Shown here: positions 43,242-55,612 of the stretch, one piece after another
How positions within the stretch are numbered: the first letter of the stretch is position 1
Layout of the letters: each line of letters starts with the position of its first letter
Assembly: GCA_030998225.1 (NCBI GenBank)
Contig: JAPYXD010000738.1
Span: 2,294,001 to 2,358,000, forward strand
Direction of reading: 5' to 3'
DNA: 64,000 nucleotides
DNA from: Diplolepis rosae
Lineage: Eukaryota; Arthropoda; Insecta; Hymenoptera; Diplolepididae
Translations under genes and position numbers: made by a program
The notes under the pieces: generated by a model
What the model saw: only the letters and a program-made list of their open reading frames with translations
What the model was told of the DNA's origin: nothing
Database searches by the model: none

Positions 43242-44728
43242 TTAAATATTTTTCCTCTGATATGTTGTTGGAGGGGTTATATATGAAAGTCTGAGTCTAT
43301 TAATATTAACGATTTTAGGTTTATTTTTAACTGAAATTTTTATGTTTCCTTTGCCTAATATTTCAAGTACTTCGTATGGTCCTGAGTATTGATTTTCGAA
43401 TTTCTTTAGTTCTCCATTTTCCAGTAAAAATACACTACATCTGATTTTAAAATTTTGTGGATTAATTTTTCTGTCGTAATATTCCTTTGATTTTTCTTTA
43501 GCTGCTATTAAATTTTTTCTTGCTATTCCACGCATTTCATGTAGTTTTTTAATCAATTTTGTCAAGTATATATCGTAAGTTTCCATTGTTTCGTGTTCTG
43601 GTAAAGGATCGCCTGATGGTAAAAGTGCTAATTTTCCAAAAACTAATGCATAAGGTGTGCATTTCGTTCCTTCATGAACACTCGTATTATATGAAAACAT
43701 TGCTAATTCAATCCAGTCATCCCATTCTGCATTAGTTTCGATAAATTGTTTAAGATATTCCTTACGAACGTGATGGGATCTTTCCAAGGATCCATTTGAT
43801 TGAGGATGATAAGCAGTAGTTTTAAATTGACGTATACGAAATCGCTTTGCCATCTTCGCATTAAATTGCTTAGAAAATCTGCTCCTTGATCTGTTAAAAC
43901 CGTTTTTGGCGAGCCATATATGCAAATAAATTTCCTAACAAAAGCGTTTGCTATTGTTCCAGCTTGGTGATTTGGGAGTGGTATTGCTAAAAAGTATTTA
44001 TTAAAATTATCCTGAATTGTAAGTGTGTATTGATTTTGTGATGAAGTTACTGGTAACTTTCCAACAATATCCATCGAAATTTTCTCAAATGCTGTTCCTG
44101 GGGTATCAGTGATTATCATAGGGTTTTTTGTTTTAACCCTAACAAGTTTCTTTAGTTGAAATTGTAAACAGAGTTGTATATATTTTTGTATATCCAATTT
44201 CATATTTTCCCAATAGTATCTTTGTCTGATTTTATTATAAGTTTTTGTTACTCCTTTATGTCCTCCTATAGCAAATGAATGAGCTTCTTCAATTAATTGA
44301 TTTCTTTGCTCTTTTGGGGGGTATTGTTTCATTCCGTTACAAATTATTATTTTAATTGTAGAATCCAAAAATGCTATTTTTAATGTAGCCAAAATTGTTT
44401 CACACAAAACATTGTTAATGTGTGGTGATTTCGCAATACTAATTGTTTTAATATTTAATTCTTTTACCATGAAATGAAGAGAATAAATCGCTAATTTAAT
44501 ATCTTTAGTCGTTTCTCCTAGACATGCCTTAAATTCGTCTTCGATTGGAAGTATAAAATGGTATTGATTTCCCTTACATAATTTTTGGACTATTCCTTTT
44601 TGTAAATTTTTAAAATTAGGTAATTTTCCATATTTTTCCGAAAGTTTAGAGCCTATATCGCGAGGTTCTCCTTCATTGCTTACAAAATATGCATAATTAT
44701 CCTTTCTCAACGTTAATTGGCCGGGCAT
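43242..44728 (-). pseudogene. pol: integrase of element D
   Basis: Closely related to the integrase of B. It opens with LTLRKDNYAYFV, has HSFAIGGHKGVTKTY, but the zinc-binding CxxC reads CLQF, so one Cys of the HHCC motif is lost. Core: D in SMDIVGKL, D in LTDQGADF, then a frameshift near 43865, and E in GSLERSHHV in the second frame, which runs to 43242 through AMFSYNTSVHEGT, YYDRKINPQNFKI and GPYEVLEILGKGNIKI. The frameshift and Cys loss make it inactive. Confidence 0.87.
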
Positions 44729-45207
44729 TCAATTATATTTTTCTGTGTCCTAGGCAATCCAGATGTTGAAGGTTGATCAGGGGGTGGCTCTGGGGGTGGT
44801 CTTTCTTCTGTAAAATCGCAATCATCAGAGTTTTCAGAATTTTCTATTTCTAGTATATCCGGTTGTTCGTTTTCGTTTTCATGTTCTACATTTTGAAAAT
44901 TCTCCTCAATTTCTTCTTTTTCGTCTTCACTTGACAAATCATAATTTGTTTCAAAATTTCTTCCTTCACTTAATCCTTCATCTTCATTTTTATCCATATT
45001 TATATTTCTCAAGTCTTTTAACTTTTCTAATAAAGTTGGAATCGAGGCCATAACGCATTTTAAAAATTGGGAAACAAATGTTTCCGAAATATTTTCTTCA
45101 TTAATCGATTTGCAAAAAGCGATTCCATTTTCCTCATTTTTCGTTTTATTTATTATTACATTAATCAACCTTTTATTGATTATGTTAAATAAATCTTCTT
45201 CGTCCAA
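44713..45207 (-). pseudogene. acidic pol linker of element D
   Basis: 164-residue acidic frame ending in PPPEPPPDQPSTSGLP, followed in a shifted frame by the integrase segment. The Pro-rich block is the equivalent of PPPEPPP in element B just before its integrase. It lacks the AT-hooks seen in B. Between 45208 and 45390 coding is degraded. Confidence 0.65.
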
Positions 45208-47404
45208 TCATTAAATAGTTTTTTCATTATTTCCATAAACTGTTCCTTTTTTTATATCCTTAATATTTAATTTAATACAACATTTTTCATGATTGTCTTT
45301 ATCATTGTCATCATCATTTATCAGTAAATATTCTTCGTTTAATAATTCTTCAGTATCATTTCTATTAATTTTTCCTTCACCAATAACATCCTAATAACGT
45401 TTTTGATTATCAACATTTTTAAATAAAGTTTCTTCGTTTAATTGTCCAATACCTTTAAAATCTTCACAAGTTTTTCGCTTTTCAAAATCTTCATAATTTA
45501 TATCATTAAATTCCTTATTTTTAATATTCTTAATTAAGTTCTCATCGTTTATCGGTATTTGTTTGTTTCCTCCAGGATTATCAGTGGTTATATTTTCGTC
45601 TTCAATGCCCTTATATTTTAATTTATCATAATTTCCTTGATTATTTCTAATCTTAAATAATTTTTTCTCATTTATAAATTGTTCAGTTTCTTCGAAATTA
45701 TTCTCCTCAATATTTTCTTGAAAATTATCATAGTTTATTTCCTCATGGCATGCTAGATCTATTACTAGTACTGTTTCCTTATATTCTAAATCAGATATGC
45801 ATTTTACATTTCTTGGTTTAACTAAATTCACTTCAATACTAGTCTTATCATTTATATAATTATGTTCAATATTCCCTATGTCAATAGGATTCCTTGATAA
45901 AGCATCTGCATTTACATTAGTTTTACCTGCCTTATATGCAACATCGAAATTATATTCTGCCAATTTCAGTTTCCATCTAGTTACTCGAGAGCAAGGATCT
46001 TCCGAGTTCTGAAACCATACTAGTGGTTTATGGTCTGTCACCAAGGTAAATTTTATTCCGTATAAATAAGGGCAAAAATATGTTACGCAATAAATAATTG
46101 CTAAAGCTTCTTTCTCGTATGTATCGTATTTTCGTTCACAGTTATTTAATGATCTAGAAGTATTAGCTATAGGTTTATCTTCACCTATTTTACCTTGTGA
46201 AAGTATTCCACCTATAGCAAATCCTGACGCATCAGTTGTTAAAATAAAAGGTTGTGAGAAGTCTGGTCTTTGTAAAAGAGGTTCTTCACACAATTTTTCT
46301 TTTAAAAGTTCAAATGCTTCTTGTTGTTTTTCTGACCAATTAAATTTTACATTCTTCTTTAAAAGTTGATTCAAGGGTGTTGCAATTTTAGAAAATCCAT
46401 TGATAAATCTTTGGTAATAACCAGCTAATCCTAAAAATTGTTTAATATTTTTAGGGTTTTTTGGTATCGGAAAATTTTTACTGACTAGTTTCTTAGGGTC
46501 TGGCCGCACTCCTTCCTTGTCTATTATGTGACCTAAATAAGCAACTTCTGGGCGTAAAAATTCACATTTATCTGGCTGTAATTTGAGACTTGCTACACTT
46601 AATTTTTCCATTAGTTTGTTAAATTTTTCCTCGTGTTCTTCTAAAGAATTTTCATATAAAACAATGTCATCTAAGTAGACGAATAATTCAGTTTCTTGAA
46701 GTCCTGTCAAAACTAAATCCATTAATCGTTGAAAGGTAGCAGGTGCGTTTTTTAAACCAAATGGCACACGTTCGAATTCGTAATGTCCATAAGGGGTTGA
46801 AAAAGCTGTTCTATGAGAGCCTTCGGGGCTCATTTTTATTTGATGAAATCTGGAAGCAAGATCAAATACACAAAAATATTGTGCTGATCCCAATTGATTT
46901 AAAATATCGATTATATTTGGTAAAGGGTAAGAATCTCAAATCGTTTTTTCATTGAGTGCGAAAATCGAGTACCATTCGCCATTTTCTATTTCCATGTGAG
47001 TTCAATTTTTTAGGTACTATCCAAACAGGTGTATTATATGGTGATTGTGAGGGTTTAATAATTTTATTTTTAATTAGTTAATTTACTTGACGTGAAATTT
47101 CTTCTTTATGTACTGGAGGAAATCTATATTGTTTTGAAAATATAGGTTGATCATCAGTTGTTGGAATGTTATGTTGTGAGACAGTTGTTGCTCCTAATGG
47201 TTCTCCTGGTATGTGAAATCGATCTGCATATTTTTCAATCAAATTTCCTATATGTTGTGTTTCTTCCTTGTTTAAATGACCCAACCTTAATAACTCTTTA
47301 ATGGAATTTTCTCGATTTTTATTCGAAACGTTAAATGATAGATCACAATCATTTACTTTTGGAATTTGTTTAACAAAATCATTGAAAATTTGTTGTGAAA
47401 AATT
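45208..47404 (-). pseudogene. pol: RT and RNase H of element D
   Basis: The main frame (46893-45391) has [30 protein letters not shown], catalytic FVYLDDIVLYE, KLQPDKCEFL, LGLAGYYQRFI, then RNase H with TTDASGFAIGG, YEKEALAI and TDHKPLVWF, and GKTNVNADALSRNPI, followed by a highly acidic/Asn-rich tail. Upstream pieces lie in other frames: RMVLDFR near 46950-46985 and a block to about 47404 with RFPPVHKEEISRQV and a TAA at 47078-47080. The LASRF replaces the usual LATGF around the first RT Asp. Multiple frameshifts make this a pseudogene. Confidence 0.85.
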
Positions 47405-47992
47405 ATAGTATAATACGTGCCTGGGCGCACAATGAGGGTTATTGCGTGACGAGCGACAATGCTCGCAGGAGATCGGAGCCAAGATGTAGTCGAGGTGTAG
47501 CCGATCCATAGTCAAGGCGTATCCGAGACGTAGGTGAGGCAAAGCCGAGACGAAGCTGAGGCGCGATCAGTCCTGCGAGCATTGTTGCGAGTCTCGTAAT
47601 TTCCCGAATAGTGTGCATTGGCACGTATTCTATTTTATGTACTTTTATGTATTTTATACTTGAATCTAATCTAGTATTCTAGTTGTTTGCGGCGCTAGTC
47701 ATTACACTTGATATGTCACGACTAGTCCCGGCCATTTTGATTTTATCGATCTTGTGTAGTAGTAATGGATTTTAGAAGACGCATGCGCTGTTCAAATGTA
47801 CAAGGCTTTGTCAGTAAGATGCTAACGCTGTACGAAGAAGAAGAAGAAGAAGAAGAAGGATTGAGCTTCGTTTCATGGCTATGGGCGCATGCGCAGTTCA
47901 ATTTTTACATTTCCTTCCTTTGTAGCGCAATGTACTACATTGCGCTACCGTTAACTGTAGCGAAAAAACGAGTTTGCGCGCTGGTGGCACAT
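47405..47992. mobile_element. MITE-like insertion in element D pol
   Basis: About 590 bp that interrupts D between protease-side sequence (FEKVSIHEEK, right) and YYNFSQQIFNDF (left). The ends carry an imperfect inverted repeat, ACGTGCCTGGGCGCAC and its counterpart GCGCGCTGGTGGCACAT. Inside are an inverted pair built on GCGACAATGCTCGCAGGA (about 47449 and 47570) and a (GAA)n run at 47836-47860. It is GC-richer than its surroundings. Superfamily unknown; boundaries within about 10 bp. Confidence 0.6.
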
Positions 47993-48525
47993 AAAATTCT
48001 TTTCTGTCTCCTAAATTTGTTTTTGGGTTGGTTTGCTTTTCTTCATGTATTGATACTTTTTCAAAATCAATTAATTCAACAGTTGGTATGGTTAACTTTT
48101 GAGGTTGTGTATTTGTATTAAATATTTTCATGTACGCATTATTGTTATTATTAGATACAACTGCATTTCCTAAATAAACTTCATTGTATAAGTGTAATCG
48201 TGGAATAAATCCCTGTTTTTGTTCACTGTTTTTAATTCTTACATAAAAATCTGAAATTGTTCTTGCTGGTACCAATATGGTTTCTTGCATTTGAAATGCG
48301 TAAATTTTATCATTTATTTCGGGCTGTTTTTGTGCATGATTAATTTTTGCGTTATTATTTCTTAAAAATTATGTTCCTAGTATACCATCATATTCGATAG
48401 GTTTCTACTCCCTTGTGAATTTAGGCTTTGCATCTGGTATCTCTGTGAGGATCTCCATTGAGTTCCCTGACCTTGCCTATTTCCCTCGTATTGATTATTT
48501 TGTCTATTCAAGTTATTTATATATT
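47993..48525 (-). pseudogene. protease C-terminal part and gag tail of element D
   Basis: The frame at 48290-47990 (TILVPARTISDFYVRIKNSE, IPRLHLYNEVYLGNAVV) matches the region after the protease in element B. Just upstream, EYDGILGT matches the protease flap partner of B (EEDGVLGS), but the active-site segment is deleted. Further upstream is Gln/Asn-rich gag tail (NNLNRQNNQYEGNRQGQG) to 48525, where element F interrupts. The gag frame resumes exactly at 61605. Confidence 0.7.
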
Positions 48526-49395
48526 CCCAGCAAACACATTATGTAACCGCTACGTAACAAAAGGGTAACATTGTTATTTCTGGTTATGAAACGATTGTTA
48601 TTGTTCAGTAATGTAATTGCTATATAACGGGAAGGTCACAATGTTATGTAAGATTGTTACCACGTGAAAATGTAAAAGATCCATAACAGAGTGAATGTAA
48701 CAGTTCTATAGCAGTAGGATGTATATGCTATAGAAAAACAATGTAAAATTCGTTCTGTAATTGTGTTACACACATGATCTGTAACAGTTTTGTCATAATG
48801 TTATGTAAGTGAACTGTCACGGCATTACTGTATAATTATGTAAGTCGTGTATAATGTACATTACTAAAAGCTATGTAATAATGTGACATAATTGTTATGT
48901 AAGAATCATGTAACATTTGTTCTGTAACTTGGTTGCCCGAATTATCTATTAGAATTTCGTTTCATTGTTACGTAAGGGTAATGTAACAGTGTTACGGAAT
49001 AGTTATGTGAGTTGTATGTAATGTATGTTAGTAACAGCTACGTAACAATGTTACGTAATTTTTATGTAAGAATCACGTAACATTTTTTCTATAACTTGGT
49101 TACCTAAATGATCTATTACAATTTCGTTGTTTTGTTACGTAAGGGTAATGTAACAATGTTACGGAATAGTTATGTTAGTTGTATATAATGTACATTAGTA
49201 ACAGCTACGTAACAGTGCGACATAATTTTTATGTGACAATACTGTAACTTTTATTCTGTAACTTGGTTACGCGAATGATCTATAACAATTTCGTTGCTGT
49301 GTTACGTAAGTGTACTATGACGGCAATACTGTGTAGTGCTTCTCTGTAAGTTGTGTATAATGCACATTATTATCAGATATGTAACTATCAGAGAT
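48526..49395. repeat. left subterminal repeats of transposon F
   Basis: Dense GTAAC/GTTAC words (TTACGTAA, GTTATGTAAC and variants). From about 48750 a unit of about 167 bp recurs: GTAACTTGG-type markers at 48924, 49093 and 49258, each followed by TCTATTA(G/C)AATTTCGTT and GTTACGTAAG(G/T)GTA. Such arrays are typical transposase binding regions in large DNA transposons. Confidence 0.85.
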
Positions 49396-49732
49396 ATTTT
49401 AATTTCCCGAAAATCGACATCAATAATAGTTGGAAAAATTAAAAATTGTGGGTAATAACTTGTGTAAACTAAATTACTCTTATGGTAAAATTTCACATGC
49501 CTTAAATATAATATTCAGTAATCGACAAATAACACAAAGGTGCAAAATTTGACTCACAGAAATGAGTTGTGTATTATTAATATTTTATCATCGTATTAGT
49601 AAATCTGCTTAACATATTTTTGAAACATCAAATATTGAAAACGCGAACTTTATTTATACGTAATAAAATTGTTTAATTATTAAAATTAACTTCATTGAAA
49701 ATATTCCTGTATCGATATTATTTGTATATATA
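49396..49732. other. AT-rich spacer
   Basis: No gene or repeat partner recognised between the subterminal array and the foldback element. Confidence 0.5.
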
Positions 49733-52632
49733 TGGGTCATTCCACGGGAGATTTACCCCCTACATTTTTATTTGCTTGAAATATATTTTTTTTCGTTCTT
49801 TGTTAAAAAATATTTGATACGTATTTTTTTATTTCAATTTGATATGCAAAATTTCCGAGAAATAAATTTTTGAAAATTATCGTGTTAAAAAAAGTGATCG
49901 TCTTAACTTTTTCATAACTAAAAAAGTACTTATCAAAAAAATGTTAAATATTTCATCTAATATGCGGCTGATCCCGAACTTCGAAATGACATATACTGAA
50001 AAATTGTTCCAATGAATTTTCATAAATAAATTAGCCATTTTTATAAACAAATAGAGATTGCTAAAATAGGACCTAATTTTTTTTACTTTTTTTTATCGAT
50101 TAATTTTCCTAACACATTCCAGGATATACTGTAAAAATTTGAAAGTGGAGAAATAAATAGTTGTTGAGTAAAAAATTTTCAACTAAAGCCGTTTCACTTT
50201 TCAAGCACGCGTGCTACCATGCGCGTGACGTACGACTCTCTCAGTGTGATTCAAATTTGGTTATACGTAAATGCGACACACCAAAAAACGATATGTTTGT
50301 TCCCATATTATTTTCTTTAATGAAACAAAATACATACTTATACGTTATGTAACAAACTTCATCTTCAATTTTTTCGGATGGCCTTTTTTTCTGATTTCGT
50401 GAAGTTCACAATTTGAAAGTTTTCGAGAATCGAAAAAAAAACACGACGCAAACTCTTTTTTTGCTTCTTCCCAGAATGTTTTGACATGTTAAATGGATTG
50501 CAACAACGATCTTTTCTGCTTTTAAACGACATTTTCGTTACGAAGGACGTTGAAGATTAAAGTTTTACTCTGGCAAGTTACGATGTCCAGTGCGATTACT
50601 TTTAAATAAATTTTATTCTAAAGTCTACATCAGAAACAAAAGCCATCCGAAAAAATTGTAGATGAAGTTTGTTACTTAGCGTATAAGCAGGTATTTTGTT
50701 TCATTAAAGAAAATAACATGGAAACAAACATATCATTTTTCGATGTGTCGTATAAACAAATTTATTACTCAACAACTATTGATTTGTCCACTTTCAATTT
50801 TTTACAGTATATCCTGGAATGTGTTAGGAATATTAATCCACAAAAATTTTTTTTAAAAATTAGGTCCTTTTTCAGCAATCTCTATTTGTTTATAAAAATG
50901 GCTAATTTATTTATGAAAATTCATTGGAACAATTTTTCAGTATATGTCATTTCGAAGTTTGGGATCAGCCGCATATTAGATGAAATATTTAACATTTTTT
51001 TGATAAGTACTTTTTTAGTTATAAAAAAGTTAAGAGGATCACTTTTTTTAACACGATAATTTTCAAAAATTCATTTCTCGGAAATTTCGCATATCATATT
51101 GAAGTAAAAAAATACGTATCAAATATTTTTTAACAAAGAACGAAAAATAAAATTTTTTTCATTTCTCATTATTTTGGCATAGGGACAGATTCTTTTTATT
51201 TTCTTCGATTAAAATTTTCACTATTAAATATAAAAATACTCAAACAGAAAGCAAGGCAAACGTTTCGGCCACATATGGGGGCCCTCTTCAGTGACATAAA
51301 TTCAAAGATTAGTTCAAAATTTCTGTAAAACGGAATAATTAAAATAAGGATTATCATAAAATTGAAAAACTTATCTCATAGCTTGCAATTCAAAATGAAT
51401 TAGTCCAGTATGTAGCATCACGAATTAAAAAAATATTCATAGTTCCCTGTGAATACACAACCGGAAAACATAAACTTTTTTTTTTCTTTTTTTGCACACG
51501 AACCGACCGCAATTTGAAAAAATTTTATTATTAAAGAACGATGCCAAATTGGTTATCAATGGCAAAACGTGAACAAGGTTTACATTTTGTAAAAACTTTT
51601 TGTGAAGACTTTGTTACCGGAGTCTCTCACAGAATGATCTGAACTGTTTTCGAAACCGACTCGAGACATGTGGCTTTGCTGAACGAAAATTTTTTTATAT
51701 AAGCAATCCTGAGAGGTTCTTTTCCTCCTTGAAGAAGACTATTGTCCTATACCTAGTTAAGAAATTCGAGACGTTTATGTTGATTTTCACGAGTGGACGA
51801 AGGCCTGTATTTTTCAAGAAACGATTTTTTATATCAGCTTATTTGAGTATGTTAAGAAATAATTTAAAAAAATTTTAAGTTGTTTATTACTGCATTCAGA
51901 TTTATTCTGAGATGTTTGGAAAAATAATACATTAATCTTTAAAAAATAATAAAAATGCAATTTTAGTATTCGTGATATTAAGTATCACATTTTAAAAAGT
52001 ATTATTAAATTTAATTTGTTCTGAAAAATGGTCAGAACTATGATATATTCAATCTTTATACTAAATGTGCCATTTTTAAATTTTAAAGTGACATGTTTGA
52101 TTGATAACCAATTTGGCATCGTTCTTTAATAATAAAATTTTTTCAAATTGCGGTCGGTTCGTGTGCAAAAAAAAAAAAATGTTTATGTTTTCCGGTTGTT
52201 TATTCACAGTGAACTATGAATATTTTTTCAATTCGTGATGCTGCATACTGGACTACTTCATTTTGAATTGCAAGCTATGAGATCAGTTTTTCAATTTTAT
52301 GAAAATCCTTATTTTAATTATCCCGTTTTACAGAAATTTTGAATTAATCTTTGAATTTATGGCACTGAAGAGGGCCCCCATGTGTGGCCGAAACGTTTGC
52401 CTTGCTTTCTTTTTGAGTATTTTTATATCTAATAGTGAAAATTTTAATCGAAGAAAATAAAAAGAATCTGACCCTATGCCAAAATAATGAGAAATGAAAA
52501 AAATTCTATGAATTTTGGGTCAATATAATAGCAGACATGTTATCAAACATGTCACTTTAAAAAAAAAAAGAAAAAGAAAATGTTTCACGCAAAAAAAAAT
52601 GTAGGGGGTAAATCTCCCGTAAAATGACTTAT
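49733..52632. mobile_element. double-hairpin foldback element
   Basis: Outer inverted ends share GGGAGATTTACCCCCTACA (49747-49765) and its complement (52602-52620), inside AT-repeats that may be the target. Within them are two consecutive large palindromes: 49785-51160 (arms of at least 400 bp on each side of about 50475, e.g. ACACATTCCAGGATATACTG matched by CAGTATATCCTGGAATGTGT) and 51165-52510 (arms about 390 bp around 51835, e.g. AACGATGCCAAATTGGTTAT and its complement). No coding sequence is supported; the longest frame is an arm translated by chance. The second palindrome shares sequence with the repeat flanking element B. Confidence 0.8.
52363..52394 (+). other. recurrent CTGAAGA...CCGAAAC motif
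   Basis: CTGAAGAGGGCCCCCATGTG then TGGCCGAAACG, in the right arm of the second palindrome; the inverted partner is at 51262-51291 and a relative at 38124-38154. Confidence 0.5.
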
Positions 52633-52657
52633 ATATATATTACAAAAGAAAGGAGCA

Positions 52658-52887
52658 TCCCTAGCGGGTCAGTGAAACCGAAGAGTTACCGAATTCGGTA
52701 ACCGTCATATAAGCTTGCAAGATTTCGCATAAAATAGGCAATATAAAAATTTGTAATGCTGAAATTATAATTATAAATTAAAATTGAAGTTAGAAAAGGA
52801 AGGTCTGATAAAATCAATTTAATTTTTTAATCTTAGAAATTCAAAAAACGTTTTTTAAATTTCTTCGGTTTCACTGATCCGTTAGGA
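52658..52887. mobile_element. short CCCTAGCGG-ended MITE
   Basis: 230 bp; TCCCTAGCGGGTCAGTGAAA at the left is mirrored by TTTCACTGATCCGTTAGGAA at the right (positions 52869-52888). The terminal sequence is shared with the foldback at 42481-43040. No coding potential. Confidence 0.75.
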
Positions 52888-53438
52888 AATTAATAAATTT
52901 TCACTTCAAGAAATTTGGAAAAAAATAATACATTTATTCACTTTATGTCAAATATTACAACGTTAGAAAAGTAGGTAATCATCATTCTTTAAAATCATTG
53001 TTGTTTTTGTTGTTGATCGGCATTCTCCAAGGCTTTGTTTCTCCTGTAAAATATAACATAATAAATATGAGGATGAAAATATTTAAAATATCAATAAAAA
53101 ATAACAGTAGATAGCGCCTATATAGTTACTTATTTTTTTCTCTAGTGTATCTTTGGTTTGCAAGGAAATGTATTATTGATGGCGTCTTTGGAGGTACTTC
53201 CTCCGATTTGCTTTACGAATTTCTTCTGTAAGCTTAAATTAAAAATTATTACTGTTCAATGAAATTTACGATAATTATTGGGATAAAAGCATAAATTGTT
53301 GGAACTGCACGAATTTTAGGTAACCCTCTCAATTTTATCAGATAACGCCATTTTTTTGTGTCCTTAGCCTTAATGAGTTTAATTTTACCATAATTTTAAA
53401 TCGAATCCATACAAATATTTATCAGAAATTAAATAAAT
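52888..53438. other. AT-rich spacer, no gene
   Basis: Nothing recognised; a few splice-like sequences but no coding support. Confidence 0.45.
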
Positions 53439-53890
53439 CCCCCAGCGGACGCAATGCGCGATTTCAGCGAATTCTGCGGTACATTTTGAGTTTAAAGGTA
53501 TCAAAGTTAATACAATAATTTTATTTTTCAGCAAGAAAAAATAGAAAAACATCGTATACCTGTCATTGAAGGTAGTGCAGTGGTTCAGCAATTGCCATGT
53601 CTCAACCATCCGGATTGACTATCTATTTGTTAGAGTGAGACAAAAGTAGTTGTTTCTCACTCCAACCAATAATCAATCCTGACGGTGGAGACGTACCGCA
53701 AATGGTGAACCTCTGCACTGCCTTCAATGACAGGTATTATGTTTCTTTTAGTTTTTAATGCTGAAAATTAAATAATTGTATTTATTTCGATACCTTCAAA
53801 CTCAAATTATACCGCAGAATCATAATTGAAACAATTTGAATGTCTTTTATGCTTCTTCTTACAATGAAAATTGTACTATTTACCTAGAGG
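53439..53890. mobile_element. diverged copy of the CCCTAGCGG foldback
   Basis: Starts CCCCCAGCGGACG and contains ACCTGTCATTGAAGG(T/C)AGTGCAG (about 53559) and its inverted complement (about 53710-53735), the same core as in 42700-42830. The loop is larger and the arms are less matched than in that copy, so this is an older member of the family. Confidence 0.65.
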
Positions 53891-53905
53891 ATGACCACTC
53901 AAACT

Positions 53906-55389
53906 TTAAAATAAAAATTCGGCTAATTTAGATAGATCTGCTTCCACAGGAATACTTACAAAGATAAATTCATATTCCTTATTCTTTAATTTTTTGTTGA
54001 ATTCATCAACCTTCTCCACGGTTTTCAGAGGCAGGAATATTTTTATCAAGTCCAAATCGTCAGATGTAAGCGAAGGAGTTCTTTTCTCCAAGCTCTCCAA
54101 TCTCGTCATTAGGTCCTGTTTCTGGAGTTTTATATCTGCCCACATTCGCTTCGTTGTTTCGAACATGTTTTTTAGTTCTTTTTTAAAATCATCTGAAACA
54201 AAATGGATTGAAAATGAGTTTGAACTAAATTGAATTTTAATTTTAAAACAAATGATTGATCAAAAATATAAGTACCATCCATTTGAAAAGAGGTATCCTC
54301 TTTCGTGCACTGTATGTTGTCTGACTGATTCATTGTTTCATTTACTGCTTCTGGTTCCTCTTTACTCGTGAGATTTGACACCACTTCGACTTCGTTATCG
54401 GCTTCTGCTTGCTTACATTTTTTTATTTGATCTCTTTTCTTGGCCTGATTGCTTTTCAGCTGGTTGGATTTCCAAATTATCAGAAAATTTGGGAATCGTT
54501 GTGAGATTAAACTCATTTTCTTCACCGTCGGACTCATCTGTTCCTGCAGATTTTCTTTTTCCTTCGCCGCTTGAGAAGATTTTTTTAGCCTTCTTTGTTC
54601 TCTTTCCTTTGCCCAGTTGTGTCACTTTTTCTTCTGCAGAAGAGAAACTCGCATCCTGCGCTCTTTTTTTGGCAGACTGGTAATTTGCTGTAATATAAAA
54701 ATTCTTCATAAAGATTTTTAAAAACTTCAAAAACAGTAAAAACTAGCTGTGAATTTGATCATTGATGTTTTCCATTTCTATGTATTCAAAAAGTGCTCAT
54801 TGTATACATGCATACATACATCGGGACAATGGATTTGAACATTATATTGTATTAAACATTTATAAATTGAGGGACTTTCAATTAAGTCATTTTAAGGATA
54901 TTTGGAATTATCACAACAAAGCTTCATTTTAGAGGAAGCAAAAGCATCGAATCACCAGTAAAAATACGATAACTTGAAAAAGTGAATGGACAGACGTACA
55001 AACAAAGTAAAGAAGAAACTTACAACAAAATTTATCGACTGTTACTTCCAGAATTTCCCAGGTTTCCGAATCCGGCTCCACTTTCTCTTTAATCTGTGTA
55101 GAAGTGCACTTTTTATCTTTTGGCCACCAGAAGCTGTAGGACTCATTATTCGCCTTTACTAGCCATTTTGCAAGAATTTCCGAATACTCGACATTTGAAA
55201 AAAGTACAACAGCGTATTCCTAATGTTTCAAATTCAAAAATTCAATTAAATTCTGAATATAATTTAAAAAGAACTTATAATTTTATTCATAATTATACTT
55301 ATTTATTCATATAAACATAATGAAAGCTGTCCTCAGATGCTTTAGATGTGTATACTTACGAAGCTGGCTGATGCAGGTGCTGAACTCAT
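53906..55389 (-). CDS. multi-exon accessory gene of transposon F, DUF4806-like
   Basis: Predicted exons on the minus strand: 55389-55360 (MSSAPASASF, then GTAAGT), 55219-55024 (after TTAG; EYAVVLFSNVEYSEILAKWL, SYSFWWPKDKKC, ETWEILEV, then GTAAGT), about 54690-54283 (after TTACAG; Lys/Ser/Glu-rich, nuclear-like), and about 54189-53906 (after TTTCAG; coiled segment, then IFLPLKTVEKVDEFNKKLKN). The N-terminal AVVLF...WLV...WWP layout and the C-terminal FPLKT-type block resemble insect proteins with DUF4806, which I know to accompany DDE transposons; function unknown. An A-run near 54415 shifts the third exon unless a small intron lies there. The final domain ends early, so this copy may be truncated. 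Confidence 0.55.
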
Positions 55390-55612
55390 TTTCCTTTTTG
55401 GGAAACGAATACACTTCTTTATGAATATATGCTTATAATAAAACGACTGAATATACACACTATATTTGGAATAAATAATCCAAATATTTTTTCTTGATCT
55501 CCTAATAGCCGAAAGTACGGTCCTCCTTGCCGCATTTCACTCCAGAAACAACGACTTTTGTGGCCTTTTTTTGTTTTTTGCGGCTCAGTAGTGCCGATAA
55601 ATTCATCGTATA

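Noticed and set aside
47765..48121. 118-codon plus-strand frame with a Glu-rich run
   Set aside because: It spans the MITE-like insertion and the antisense of element D pol; the Glu run is a (GAA)n microsatellite.
48750..49395. CRISPR-like array
   Set aside because: The repeats have a period of about 167 bp and resemble one another throughout, with no unique spacers; they are subterminal transposon repeats in a eukaryotic context.
50718..51059. 113-codon hydrophobic frame
   Set aside because: It lies in one arm of the large palindrome and is not conserved in the other arm.
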